A stretch of DNA of 53,078 bases from Deltaproteobacteria bacterium (GTDB lineage Bacteria > Desulfobacterota > Desulfobacteria > Desulfobacterales > UBA2156), in NCBI GenBank assembly GCA_019309485.1, contig JAFDGC010000018.1:1-53078 (forward strand), written 5' to 3'. Of the stretch, positions 40,163-49,281 are shown piece by piece. The position numbers and the translations under genes are program-made. How positions within the stretch are numbered: position 1 is the stretch's first letter; each line of letters starts with the position of its first letter. The notes under the pieces were generated by a model, which saw only the letters and a list, made by a program, of their open reading frames with translations, was not told the DNA's origin and ran no database searches.

Positions 40163-41424
40163 GGACAAATCTCCGCCAGGCCTTGTTCCAGGATGGACAG
40201 GCCCTTGTCCAGTTGGGCGTCCGTGACAACAAAGGGAACCAGGACGCGGACCACGTTGCCGTACGTGCCGCAGACCAGGATGATCAGACCCCGCTCGAGG
40301 CAGAACGCAGCAAGCTTCTTCGCTTCGTCCGCCGCCGGTGCACTCGAATCCCCCTTGACGAGTTCCAGGCCGCGCATGGCGCCGAGCCCCCGCACCGAAC
40401 CGACGATGGAATAGGCTTCCCGGAATCTTTCGAAGGCCTCCCCCAGTTTTTTCCCGAGGGTTTGCGCTTTTTCGAGCATGCCCTCTTCTTCAAAGACCTC
40501 CAGGACCGCCAACGCCGCGGCACAGGCCACCGGGTTCCCGCCGTAGGTGCCCCCCAAGCCCGAGGGATGCACCGCATCCATGATCTCCTGTCTTCCCACC
40601 ACCGCCGCCAGCGGCATACCGGCCGCCAGGCTCTTGGCCAGGATGATCAGATCGGGGGCCACGTTCCAATGTTCGATGGCGAACATCTTCCCGGTGCGCC
40701 CCATGCCGCTTTGGATTTCGTCCGCCACGAAAAGGATCCCGTTTTCCCGGCAGATCCGGGAAAGTTCCTGGAAATAGCCGGGCGGCGGGGCGATGAACCC
40801 GCCTTCCCCCTGCACCGGTTCGGCCACCACGCAGGCCACGGCCTCGGGGTTCACGTGCTTCAAAAACACTTCTTTGAGCATTTCCGGACCCGCCGTATCC
40901 CCGAAGGGCATCCGGTAGACTTCGGGGGCAAAGGGTCCGAACCCGAACTTGTAGGGTTTGACCTTGCTCGTCATGGTCATGGTGAGCAGGGTCCGGCCGT
41001 GATAGGCGTTTTCAAAGACAATGACCGCCGGCCGCCGGGTGTAGTAGCGGGCGATCTTGACCGCATTTTCCACGGCTTCCGCCCCGCTGTTGACAAAAAG
41101 CGCTTTCTTTGGAAAATCCCCCGGCGTGATGCGGGAAAGCTTTTCGGCAAGTGTCACGGCGACTTCATAAGGATTGACCATGAAACACGTGTGGGTGAAC
41201 TTTTCGGCCTGGGCCTTGACGGCCGCCACCACTTTGGGGTGACCGTGGCCGATATTCATCACGGCGATCCCGCCGCCGAAATCGATGTACTCCTTTCCCT
41301 CCACGTCCTTCACAATCGCCCCGAATGCCGATTCCACGTAGACCGGCGTCACACTCGCCACACCGGACGAAATGACCGCCTCCCGTTTCTTGTGTAATGC
41401 CTCGTTGGTGAAATCAGTCTCCAT
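40159..41424 (-). CDS. gabT: 4-aminobutyrate aminotransferase-like class III aminotransferase
   Basis: PLP enzyme of 421 residues that moves an omega-amino group to 2-oxoglutarate, giving a semialdehyde. Motifs: VNSGAEAVENAVKIAR (111-126), D235 in FVADEIQSGMGRTG, and the PLP lysine K264 in ILAKSLAAGMPL. EPVQGEGGF is typical of GABA and ornithine-type aminotransferases. It overlaps the AOR gene by four bases, and the thiolase gene ends 58 bases upstream. A role with GABA or 5-aminovalerate fits; the symbol is given for family rather than proven substrate. Confidence 0.85.
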   Translation of the reverse strand: METDFTNEALHKKREAVISSGVASVTPVYVESAFGAIVKDVEGKEYIDFGGGIAVMNIGHGHPKVVAAVKAQAEKFTHTCFMVNPYEVAVTLAEKLSRITPGDFPKKALFVNSGAEAVENAVKIARYYTRRPAVIVFENAYHGRTLLTMTMTSKVKPYKFGFGPFAPEVYRMPFGDTAGPEMLKEVFLKHVNPEAVACVVAEPVQGEGGFIAPPPGYFQELSRICRENGILFVADEIQSGMGRTGKMFAIEHWNVAPDLIILAKSLAAGMPLAAVVGRQEIMDAVHPSGLGGTYGGNPVACAAALAVLEVFEEEGMLEKAQTLGKKLGEAFERFREAYSIVGSVRGLGAMRGLELVKGDSSAPAADEAKKLAAFCLERGLIILVCGTYGNVVRVLVPFVVTDAQLDKGLSILEQGLAEICP

Positions 41425-41482
41425 GCGCTTCCCCCATCCTCATTTCATCCGGTTACACTCTTTTCCAATGTTATTTATCTCT

Positions 41483-42682
41483 TTACTCCCGTTCCAGGAC
41501 GATGGCAACCCCCTGCCCCCCGCCCGCACAGGCGGCGGCGCATCCCCACCGGGCATGCTTTTCCTTCAAGATCCGGGCCAGGGTTCCGGTAATGCGGATT
41601 CCCGTGGCACCCAACGGGTGTCCCAGGGCAAGGGCGCCGCCCATGACGTTGACCCGTTCGGCCTCGATCCCCAGCTCCCGCATGCAGTGAAGCACCACGA
41701 TGCTGAAGGCTTCGTTGATTTCCCAGTAATCGATCCGGTCCGGGGAAAAGCCGATCCGGTCCAGCGCCCGCCGTATGGCCGGCACCGGACCGGTGCCCAT
41801 GAGGGTGGGATCCACCCCGGCAAATCCGATGGAGCGAATCGCCGCGAGGGCGGGCAGATTTCGTTTTTCCGCCTCCCGGCGCGACATCATCACCAGGGCG
41901 CCGGCGCCGGCATTCAGGGGGGAGGCATTCCCCGCCGTGACGGCCCCGTCCGGCGTGAAGACCGGCTTCAGGGTCGAAAGACGTTCCATGGAGGCGTCTT
42001 CCCGAACCGTCTGATCCCGGTCGATGATCCGGGTTTTACCGTCGGGGGTGATCACCTCCACCGGCAGAATCTCTCCTTCCAGGAATCCCGACGCAATCGC
42101 CCGGCCGGCAAGACGATGGGACCGAACCGCCCACGCATCGAGATCCTCCCGGGTAAAACCGCCGCCTTTGAAAAGTTTTTCGGCGGTAAGTCCCATATTC
42201 ATGGAGACTTCCATCTCCCAGTGCCGGTAGCGCGCCTCCTCGTAGAGGGCCGGATGCACGGAGAGGGTGCCCTGCTCGAAAAGATATGGACCCATTGGAA
42301 CACGGGTGAGATGCTCCATACCGCAGGCCACCACCACGTCGGCAAACCCGCCCGCGATCTCCATAAAACCCACATGAACCGCCGCCATTCCGGAACCGCA
42401 CTGCTGGTCAAGGAATTTTGCGGAAACCCGGTCTGACAGATTGGACAAAAAGACGGGCGTCCTCCCCCCGAAGGTCCATTGCTCCCCCACGCCGAGGGCT
42501 GACCCCACCAGAAGATCGTCGATCTCCCCGGGCGCAATTTTGTTCCTGTCAATCAGTTCAGACACCACCCGGGCGAGAAGTTCGTCGGCCCGGAGGTTCC
42601 CGAAGCAGTCTTTCTCCGGATCCGCGGGTTTGGATCGGGAGTTGGCCGTTCTGAGATAGCCGGTAATAACGACATCGTTCAT
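41483..42682 (-). CDS. Acetyl-CoA acyltransferase (thiolase)
   Basis: Cleaves a 3-oxoacyl-CoA with CoA to acetyl-CoA and a shortened acyl-CoA. 399 residues with nucleophile C95 in [15 protein letters not shown] near 325, GHPLGATG near 355 and the second catalytic cysteine in [11 protein letters not shown]. The chain length and motifs match degradative thiolases such as PcaF/AtoB. It lies between the M20 deacylase and the aminotransferase genes. The presence of a two-subunit CoA-transferase upstream points to a free 3-oxo acid being activated before thiolysis. Confidence 0.9.
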   Translation of the reverse strand: MNDVVITGYLRTANSRSKPADPEKDCFGNLRADELLARVVSELIDRNKIAPGEIDDLLVGSALGVGEQWTFGGRTPVFLSNLSDRVSAKFLDQQCGSGMAAVHVGFMEIAGGFADVVVACGMEHLTRVPMGPYLFEQGTLSVHPALYEEARYRHWEMEVSMNMGLTAEKLFKGGGFTREDLDAWAVRSHRLAGRAIASGFLEGEILPVEVITPDGKTRIIDRDQTVREDASMERLSTLKPVFTPDGAVTAGNASPLNAGAGALVMMSRREAEKRNLPALAAIRSIGFAGVDPTLMGTGPVPAIRRALDRIGFSPDRIDYWEINEAFSIVVLHCMRELGIEAERVNVMGGALALGHPLGATGIRITGTLARILKEKHARWGCAAACAGGGQGVAIVLERE

Positions 42683-42737
42683 ATCCGCTTCCCCATTGTC
42701 GTCAACAAAGCAGGAAAAGGGCTTTTAAGGCCGCCGT

Positions 42738-43982
42738 TCACTCACGGAGGCCGCACCATCGCGCCAGAAACAGGGCAAAGGCCCGGGCCACATGGTGTAC
42801 ACTGTCCAGCCGGACCCGTTCGTCGGCCCCGTGTATGTTTTCCGCAACCGGCCCGTAGCAGGTGGCCTGGCCTTTTCCGAAAAAATGAAACGCCCGCAGG
42901 TCGGTGGTGCAGGTGGCCACATAGGATGCGGCGTCCATTCCGGCCAGGGCCTTGTGACAGCCGTTCAGTACGGACAAAACCGGCAGATCCCGCGAGATCC
43001 GGTGTCCCTCTGATCGAAACCCGTAGAATTCCACCCGCGGCGGATTTGCCGAAAGCCAGGGATCCTGTGCGGCCGCGCGCTGGATTGCGGCTTCCACACG
43101 GCTTCGGATATCCGCATAGGACGTTCCTGGAAAATAAGAAAGGCGGCAGTGAAACTCGGCCTGTGCCGGGATGGTCGAGGGCCAGTTGCCCCCCTCGATC
43201 ATGCCGACGTTCAGGTTCAGGGGGTGGGCCATGGATTCATACCCGGCCGGCCGGGGCTCATCGTTCAATTCTTCTTCGAGGCTCTTCAGGGCATTGATAA
43301 GCAGGTAGCACTTTTCAATGGCATTGGCTCCGGCACCGGTGTCGAGGACATGGTTGGATCTTCCTTGGGCCTGTACCTTGAACCAGAGCACCCCCACCTG
43401 CTGTGTCAGGATGGTGGGGCCGAAGGGTTCGGGGATTAATACGGCATCGGCGTCGTAACCCGCCTCGAGACAGGCCAGGGCCCCGTTTCCGGTGCATTCT
43501 TCCTCGATGACCCCTTCCAGGACGACCGGCGCCTTGAGGCCGAAACCGGCCCGTTCCACGGCATGAACAGCGTAGGCCATGGCCGCAACCCCGGATTTCA
43601 TGTCGCCGGCTCCGCGGCCGTAGAGCCATCCATCCTGAACAACGGGGGAAAAGGGATCCCGGTTCCACAGGAACACCGGCTCCGGATTCACCACATCCAG
43701 ATGGCCGTTGAACAAAGCGCTTTTCCCCCCTGGCCCGTCGGCTTTTCGCACCGCCACAACGTTGGTCCTCCCGTCATAGGACCATGGCACCGGCGCAAAC
43801 CCCGGATGGCTTTCCAGTTTCACCGGGTCGATGGAAATCCGCACCGGTGAGAGGCCGAGTTTCTTGAGTTCCGATTCCATCACCATCACCGCTTCGGATT
43901 CGTTCCCAAGGGTACTCGGGGATGCCACCAGACGGCTTGCGAAATCGATGATATCGTCCTGGAGACCATCCACGGTCGCCAT
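42738..43982 (-). CDS. ArgE/DapE-type M20 metallo-deacylase
   Basis: Zinc-dependent amidohydrolase of about 414 residues that removes an acyl group from an amino compound. Metal ligands can be placed at H94 (FNGHLDVV), D127 (GAGDMKSG) and the catalytic/metal Glu pair E161-E162 (GVIEEECTG). ATG 43982 is chosen since AAAGGAG is eight bases upstream; an ATG at 44006 is in frame but that segment contains the ribosome site. Family members remove acetyl or succinyl groups from ornithine, diaminopimelate and similar amines, and related proteins act on other acetamido acids. Confidence 0.88.
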   Translation of the reverse strand: MATVDGLQDDIIDFASRLVASPSTLGNESEAVMVMESELKKLGLSPVRISIDPVKLESHPGFAPVPWSYDGRTNVVAVRKADGPGGKSALFNGHLDVVNPEPVFLWNRDPFSPVVQDGWLYGRGAGDMKSGVAAMAYAVHAVERAGFGLKAPVVLEGVIEEECTGNGALACLEAGYDADAVLIPEPFGPTILTQQVGVLWFKVQAQGRSNHVLDTGAGANAIEKCYLLINALKSLEEELNDEPRPAGYESMAHPLNLNVGMIEGGNWPSTIPAQAEFHCRLSYFPGTSYADIRSRVEAAIQRAAAQDPWLSANPPRVEFYGFRSEGHRISRDLPVLSVLNGCHKALAGMDAASYVATCTTDLRAFHFFGKGQATCYGPVAENIHGADERVRLDSVHHVARAFALFLARWCGLRE

Positions 43983-44049
43983 CAGTTTTCGCTCCTTTGC
44001 ATTCATCCGGCATTTCCGTTTCGTCGGAGGGTGAAAAATTCCATACGCA

Positions 44050-44700
44050 TCAAAAAACAGGGATTGTCCCCTTGGGCACCGTCAGGGGCACCCCGGTCTT
44101 TTCGAGGACCTCTTGTACTCCGATTTCCTCGGCCAGTTCCCGGAGCACCAGCCCGGAAGGGGTTACTGCCATCACCGCGAGCTCGGTGATGATGGTGTGA
44201 ACGCATGCCTTGGCCGTTAGGGGAAGCGTGCACTCGCGCAGGATTTTGGGGCGACCGTCCCGGGTGGTGTGGGTTGTGGTCACCACCACGCGCCTGGCTT
44301 TCTGGGCCAGTTCCATGCCCCCCCCGATGCCGGGAGCGTACTTGCCGGGAATGATCCAGTTGGCCAGATCGCCCGTTTCCGAAACCTCCAGCGCGCCCAG
44401 GAAGGCAATATCCAGCCGGCCACCCCGGATCAGGGCAAAGGACAAGGCGCTGTCAAAAAAGGAGGCTCCGGGGAGAATACTGACATAGCTGCCTCCGGCG
44501 TCGATCAAGTTGCGGTCTTCCAAACCCCGTACCGTCGGGAGGCCCATTCCGAGGATGCCGTTTTCCGATTGGACAACCACCGGAAAATCTGGCTCGATGA
44601 ACCTGGGAATGATGGTGGGAATGCCGATGCCTAGATTCACCACCTGACCGGGAGCAATTTCAGCCGCGGCACGCCGGGCGATTTTTTCCTTATACGACAT
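44050..44700 (-). CDS. 3-oxoacid CoA-transferase, subunit B
   Basis: Catalytic subunit of a two-chain family I CoA-transferase (ScoB/AtoA/PcaJ-like), 216 residues. The catalytic glutamate is E46 in QSENGILGMG; VNLGIGIPT at 21-29 and the GGGMELAQKA near 135 are conserved. It overlaps the subunit A gene by 11 bases. Such enzymes transfer CoA to acetoacetate, 3-oxoadipate and similar acids. The acyl pair used here is not decided from sequence. Confidence 0.92.
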   Translation of the reverse strand: MSYKEKIARRAAAEIAPGQVVNLGIGIPTIIPRFIEPDFPVVVQSENGILGMGLPTVRGLEDRNLIDAGGSYVSILPGASFFDSALSFALIRGGRLDIAFLGALEVSETGDLANWIIPGKYAPGIGGGMELAQKARRVVVTTTHTTRDGRPKILRECTLPLTAKACVHTIITELAVMAVTPSGLVLRELAEEIGVQEVLEKTGVPLTVPKGTIPVF

Positions 44701-45385
44701 GATGGGCCAGTACTCCGTATTCTTCAGTCAGTCGGGGGATGGGAACCACATGATCGACAAAGGCCGCCGGCGTGTGGATGTGATCCGGGTCAAGTTCCCC
44801 TGCCGGAACCACCCGCTCCGCCTCCGCGATCACCCGGCTTGCGGCCGTCGCCATCAAGGGATTGAAATTTCGGGCGCTTTTTTCGTAGATGAGGTTCCCC
44901 ATGGTGTCGGCCACCGCGGCGTGAATCAAGGAGATGTCCCCTCGAAGGGCCGGCTCCACGATAGCGGGGCGGCCGTGCACTTCAATAATCTGCTTTTCCG
45001 TTTTTAGTATGGTGTCGATCCCTATGTCGGTGAGGATACCGATGAGGCCGGCGCCGCCGGCACGGATCTTTTCGGCCAAAATCCCCTGGGGGTAGAAGGC
45101 CACCTCGATTTCCCCCCGGTTCATCATCCCGATGACGGTGGCGTTGAGCCCCAGGTGCGACGTGATGAGCTTTCGGGCACGCCCCGTCTCGATGAGTTTG
45201 GAGATACCCATGTGGTCTTCGTTGGCTTCGTTTTTCACGAGAGTCAGCCCGCTTGCCCCGCTGTTCAGCAGGGCATCGATCAGGAGAAAAGGCGTCCCGG
45301 GAACCCCGAATCCGCCGATCATGACGGTCTGTCCGTCGGCGAAATACCGGTCAAGGCGTTCCCATTGGCAGGTTTTATCGATCAT
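44690..45385 (-). CDS. 3-oxoacid CoA-transferase, subunit A
   Basis: Partner chain of 231 residues, with the glycine-rich [14 protein letters not shown] near residues 20-33, [20 protein letters not shown] and the typical [17 protein letters not shown] 45385 overlaps the stop of the upstream ABC ATPase gene by four bases (ATGA), which ties the transporter and the catabolic enzymes into one transcript with coupled translation. Confidence 0.92.
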   Translation of the reverse strand: MIDKTCQWERLDRYFADGQTVMIGGFGVPGTPFLLIDALLNSGASGLTLVKNEANEDHMGISKLIETGRARKLITSHLGLNATVIGMMNRGEIEVAFYPQGILAEKIRAGGAGLIGILTDIGIDTILKTEKQIIEVHGRPAIVEPALRGDISLIHAAVADTMGNLIYEKSARNFNPLMATAASRVIAEAERVVPAGELDPDHIHTPAAFVDHVVPIPRLTEEYGVLAHHVV

Positions 45386-46128
45386 GATTTGAATACCTCG
45401 AAAAGAAAGCGGCGGGTCCGCTCATGGGCGGGATTGGAGAAAATCTCTTCCGGAGGGCCTTCCTCGATAATGACGCCGTCGGCCATGAAAATGACATGGT
45501 CCGCCACCTCGGCGGCAAACCGCATCTCGTGGGTAACGATCAACATGGTCATGTGTTCGGAAGCCAGGCGTTTCATGACTTTATTCACTTCTCCGATCAG
45601 CTCCGGGTCAAGGGCCGAGGTCACTTCGTCGAAAAGCATGACTTTGGGTTCCATAGCCAAGGCCCTGGCGATGGCGACCCGTTGTTTCTGCCCGCCGGAG
45701 AGTTGAACCGGGTAGCAGTTCATCTTGTCGGCCAGGTCCACTTTTTCCAGCAGACCCCGGGCCTGGGCATCGGCCTTTTCCCGGGGAATCTTTTTGAGCA
45801 ACATCGGAGCCATGGTGATGTTTTCCATGACCGTCATGTGGGGAAACAGGTTGAAGTGCTGAAACACCATGCCCATTTCCTGGCGCACCCGGTTGATGTG
45901 CTTTTCAAACTTTCTTCCCTTGAGAGGAGCGTTCACCTGAACGCCGTCGACCCAGATTTCTCCCCGGTCAATGGTCTCCAGGTGGTTGATGGACCGAAGC
46001 AATGTACTCTTCCCGGATCCGCTGGGACCGATGATCACCAGGATCTTTCCTCTTTCCACCTCGAGGCTGATTCCCTTGAGTACCTGATTGTCACCGAAAC
46101 TCTTCCAAATGTCTTTCAAGCTGATCAT
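45382..46128 (-). CDS. Polar amino-acid ABC transporter ATP-binding protein
   Basis: GlnQ/HisP-type ATPase, 248 residues: Walker [10 protein letters not shown] (34-42), signature [16 protein letters not shown], Walker [15 protein letters not shown], switch VTHEM. It energises uptake with the two permeases and binding protein encoded upstream. The gene starts 12 bases after the permease and overlaps the CoA-transferase A gene by four bases. Confidence 0.94.
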   Translation of the reverse strand: MISLKDIWKSFGDNQVLKGISLEVERGKILVIIGPSGSGKSTLLRSINHLETIDRGEIWVDGVQVNAPLKGRKFEKHINRVRQEMGMVFQHFNLFPHMTVMENITMAPMLLKKIPREKADAQARGLLEKVDLADKMNCYPVQLSGGQKQRVAIARALAMEPKVMLFDEVTSALDPELIGEVNKVMKRLASEHMTMLIVTHEMRFAAEVADHVIFMADGVIIEEGPPEEIFSNPAHERTRRFLFEVFKS

Positions 46129-46140
46129 GCCGGATTTCCC

Positions 46141-46800
46141 TTACCGGGTCAGCGCGGTTCGCGCTTCCACGCGTTGGAGGATAAATTCCAGTCCCCAGTT
46201 CACCACGTAATAGAGCGCCCCCGCCGCAAAGTAGAACTCGAAGGGACGAAAGGTCTCGCTGATGGCCCGCTGCGCCGACAACGTGAGCTCCGGTACCGTG
46301 ATGATGGAGACCAAAGACGATTCCTTGAGCAGGGCGATGAGGTTGTTCCCGACAGCCGGTGATACGTTTCGCAGTGCCTGGGGGATGATCACTTTCCGCA
46401 TCGTCTGGAAATAGCTCAGGCCTAAGCTTCGCGATGCTTCGTGCTGCCCGGTTTCCACTCCCAGAATCCCGGCGCGGAGCACATCCGCGTTATAGACACC
46501 GAAGTGAAGCGTCAGACCGATAATCCCCGTGATGATCGGACTGAGATAGAGACCGATCTGGGGAAGACCGAAGTAAAAGAGAAAAAGCTGGAGCAAAAGG
46601 GGTGTTCCTCGAAACACCCAGAGGAAAAAAAAGGTGGCGGACCTCAGAGGCTTCAACTTCGAGATACCGGTCATGGCCAGGACCACGGCGACGACAATGC
46701 TCAGGAGACTGGCACTGGAGCACAGCACCACCGTCCAGAACATGCCGTGTAACAGGATGTTCATGTTTTCGAAAACAACACTGAATTCAAGACCCTGCAT
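46141..46800 (-). CDS. Polar amino-acid ABC transporter permease, second subunit
   Basis: HisMQ-type permease of 219 residues with about five transmembrane helices. The cytoplasmic EAA loop is visible as GQHEASRSLGLSYFQTMRKVIIPQALR (near 138-165). VFRGTPLLLQLFLFYFGLPQ is the conserved N-terminal half motif. Pairs with the permease at 46889-47539 as a heterodimer. The gap between the two genes is 88 bases. Confidence 0.92.
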   Translation of the reverse strand: MQGLEFSVVFENMNILLHGMFWTVVLCSSASLLSIVVAVVLAMTGISKLKPLRSATFFFLWVFRGTPLLLQLFLFYFGLPQIGLYLSPIITGIIGLTLHFGVYNADVLRAGILGVETGQHEASRSLGLSYFQTMRKVIIPQALRNVSPAVGNNLIALLKESSLVSIITVPELTLSAQRAISETFRPFEFYFAAGALYYVVNWGLEFILQRVEARTALTR

Positions 46801-46888
46801 TTTTCTTTCGCATTCGTATCGTTTTCTTCGCTGCAGGCCGTCGTTCCATTACAATGTCCGTACAGCCATACCTCCCGTCAGCGGCAAT

Positions 46889-47539
46889 TCATTTCTCGTA
46901 TGCAAACCGGCCGTTCAGATTTCGAATGGCCTTGGAGGTCAGCGTGATGATGACCAGGTAAAATGTCGATGCCAGGATGAACATCTCGAACGGCCGATAG
47001 GTGGAGTTGGTAAACCGATGCGCCGTATAGGCCAGTTCAAGAACGGAAATGGCCGACACCAACGAAGACCCTTTGATCAAGGCGATGGTGTTGACCCCCA
47101 GGGGACTGATCATCAGCCCCGCCGCCTGGGGCAGCACGACTTTTCGCATGGTCTGAAATTTGTTCAGCCCCAGGGATCGGGAGGCTTCGGTCTGGCCTCT
47201 TGACACGGCCAGGATTGCACCCCGAATCGATTCGGTCATGTAGGAACCGATGTTGATACCCAGTCCCAAGACACCCGCCATGAACGGTTCCAACTGGATC
47301 CCGATCTGGGGTCCGCCGAAGTAAATGACGAAAAGCTGGATCAGACACGGGGTGCCTCTGAAAACACTGACATAGACCCGGGCCGGAATCTGCAGGAAAC
47401 GGTTTTGGGAAAGTCGGCAAAAGGCCGCCGGGAATGCGATGCTCAACCCGAGTGCAAAGGAGAGAAACGACACCACCACGGTGGACCACGCGGCCTTGGC
47501 GAAAAATGGAGCAACTTTGATGATCAGCTGGTAATCCAC
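46889..47539 (-). CDS. Polar amino-acid ABC transporter permease, first subunit
   Basis: HisMQ-type permease of about 216 residues, parallel to the second subunit: VFRGTPCLIQLFVIYFGGPQ, and EAA loop GQTEASRSLGLNKFQTMRKV. GTG 47539 is preferred because GAGGAG lies seven bases before it; the frame is open further upstream, inside the hydrolase gene. Starts 10 bases beyond the creatininase-family gene. Confidence 0.9.
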   Translation of the reverse strand: MDYQLIIKVAPFFAKAAWSTVVVSFLSFALGLSIAFPAAFCRLSQNRFLQIPARVYVSVFRGTPCLIQLFVIYFGGPQIGIQLEPFMAGVLGLGINIGSYMTESIRGAILAVSRGQTEASRSLGLNKFQTMRKVVLPQAAGLMISPLGVNTIALIKGSSLVSAISVLELAYTAHRFTNSTYRPFEMFILASTFYLVIITLTSKAIRNLNGRFAYEK

Positions 47540-47549
47540 CGCCGTCTCC

Positions 47550-48338
47550 TCAATGGTGGTCCCGCCGGGGATGAATCGGAAGCCGGCGGATCTCCCGGAC
47601 AAGACCGATGATCTCCGTCACGGCGGCTTCGAAAAAGATCCGGCCCTGCCGGGCGTCTGCCGCTGTCGGGTCTCCCATGGTGCCGGTTTTGGTCTGCGCC
47701 GACCACCAGGACATGCACATGGCCTTGGCCCCGCCCATAAGGTCCAAAGAAAAATAGCGGCTCGAAGGATCATGGGAGATATCGGCCTCGGCTTCTTCCA
47801 TCACCACATGATCCGGGTCGAAGTACAGGTAAATGGAAGTTTCCATTTCCCCGGCATGGGCGATGCCGCCGATCCTGGAACGCCGATGCCCGGCAAGGGT
47901 TTCGCCGATCAGGTTCCAGTAGGAGGCCGACACACAGACCGCCTCTGTTTCAATGACGGTTTTCCGCGCCGCCAAATCCAGAACCGGGTGATTGGAACCG
48001 TGCCCGTTGAGCAGGAGGATGCGCCGGAACCCGTGGTGGGCCAGGGAACGGGTGACATCCAACACAAAATGCATCAGGGTTTCGGGCTGGATGAAGATCA
48101 CCCCCGGAAAATCCTTGTGGTGTTCGTTGAAGCCGAAGGGGATGGTGGGCAGTAGAAGAACTTCCCCGGGAATCTTTTCCGCCACCGCTTCGGCCACGCG
48201 GGTGATGATGAAATTGTCCGTGTCGAGGGGCAGGTGTTTCCCGTGGTCTTCCATGGCGCCCACCGGCAGGATGACCACCCGGTCCTTATCCAGTTTACGG
48301 ATTTCAGGCCACGTGAATTTCCCATAGCGGGTTTTCAA
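47550..48338 (-). CDS. Creatininase-family metallohydrolase
   Basis: About 262 residues of the creatininase/FAPy-deformylase/ArfB fold. Metal-site motifs: GAMEDHGKHLPLDTD (E30, H32, D41), LLLNGHGSN and HAGEMETS. Members hydrolyse cyclic or linear amides (creatinine, formamides, lactams). TTG 48338 follows AAGGAGGG; an upstream extension (to 48401) is arginine-rich and unlike the family. Sits between the transport binding protein and the permeases, so its substrate is probably the imported compound or a derivative, such as a lactam form of the amino acid. Confidence 0.85.
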   Translation of the reverse strand: MKTRYGKFTWPEIRKLDKDRVVILPVGAMEDHGKHLPLDTDNFIITRVAEAVAEKIPGEVLLLPTIPFGFNEHHKDFPGVIFIQPETLMHFVLDVTRSLAHHGFRRILLLNGHGSNHPVLDLAARKTVIETEAVCVSASYWNLIGETLAGHRRSRIGGIAHAGEMETSIYLYFDPDHVVMEEAEADISHDPSSRYFSLDLMGGAKAMCMSWWSAQTKTGTMGDPTAADARQGRIFFEAAVTEIIGLVREIRRLPIHPRRDHH

Positions 48339-48410
48339 GTTGTCGAACCCTCCTTCGACCCGGCGTGACGGAGTCGAACGACCGCATCGACTCCGCCGCA
48401 CCGATTCAGG

Positions 48411-49196
48411 TTACCGGATATCGTAACCGATCCATTCCATGGCGATTTTTTTGTAGGTGCCGTCGGCCATCATATCGTCCAGCGCCTTCTGCATCGCTTC
48501 CTTGAGCTTCGGATTGCCCTTGCGGATGGCGATGCCGATGTTGACGTCTCCCCCTTCGATGCTCGGGATTTCGACCTTCTTGATCGGTTTGCCTGATTTC
48601 TTGATGGCCAGCAAACCGGGCACGGAATCGATCACAATGGCGTCGATCCGCTTATTTTCAAGGTCCAGGAAAAGTTCGGGAAGGCCCTTGTAAGTCTGCA
48701 CCATCCATCCATCCTGCTCCCGGGCCCATTTTTCATGGGTTTCTCCCAGGGTCGCACCGACCTTGTGTCCCTTGAGATCCGACAACTCCTTGATTTTCTC
48801 TTCGTCTTCGGCGCGGATGAAGATGCCCCTTCCGCTCCGGTAGTAAGGTCCGACGAAGTCAACCATTTCCAGGCGCTTGGCGGTGATGGTCATGCTGCCG
48901 CAGATGGCATCGTATTTGTTGGCCAGCAGGCCCGCCAGAATACCGTCCCACGCGGTCGTCACGATGACCGGCTTGACACCGAGACGTGTGGCGATTTCCC
49001 GGGCGATCTCCGCATCGAACCCCACCACCTCGTTCTTGTCATTGACGAAGTTGAAGGGCGGGTAGGCACCGCTCATGGACAATTTCATCTCGCCCGCTGC
49101 TTTGATCTTGTCGTAATCTTCCGCCGTCGCGACGGACGTCAGTACAAACATCGCCGTAACGGCCAAGCTGAAGAACAGGATGCTTTTTTTTCTCAT
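48411..49196 (-). CDS. Periplasmic amino-acid-binding protein of ABC transporter
   Basis: Family 3 solute-binding protein, 261 residues. Signal peptide at 1-25 (SILFFSLAVTAMFVLTSVATA). Ligand-pocket signature MSGAYPPFNFVNDKNEVVGF, then DAEIAREIATRLG and WDGILAGLLANKYDAICG. The arginine expected to hold the substrate carboxylate lies near the AKRLEMVDF region, so an alpha- or beta-amino acid or related zwitterion is expected. GGAGGAT precedes ATG 49196. Confidence 0.92.
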   Translation of the reverse strand: MRKKSILFFSLAVTAMFVLTSVATAEDYDKIKAAGEMKLSMSGAYPPFNFVNDKNEVVGFDAEIAREIATRLGVKPVIVTTAWDGILAGLLANKYDAICGSMTITAKRLEMVDFVGPYYRSGRGIFIRAEDEEKIKELSDLKGHKVGATLGETHEKWAREQDGWMVQTYKGLPELFLDLENKRIDAIVIDSVPGLLAIKKSGKPIKKVEIPSIEGGDVNIGIAIRKGNPKLKEAMQKALDDMMADGTYKKIAMEWIGYDIR

Positions 49197-49281
49197 GGGA
49201 TCCTCCGTTGATAAATCGTTGGTAAAGGGTAATGTCTTATTGCCGCTCTTGCCTGTATTGAAATATCCCCCCTTTCCGCTT

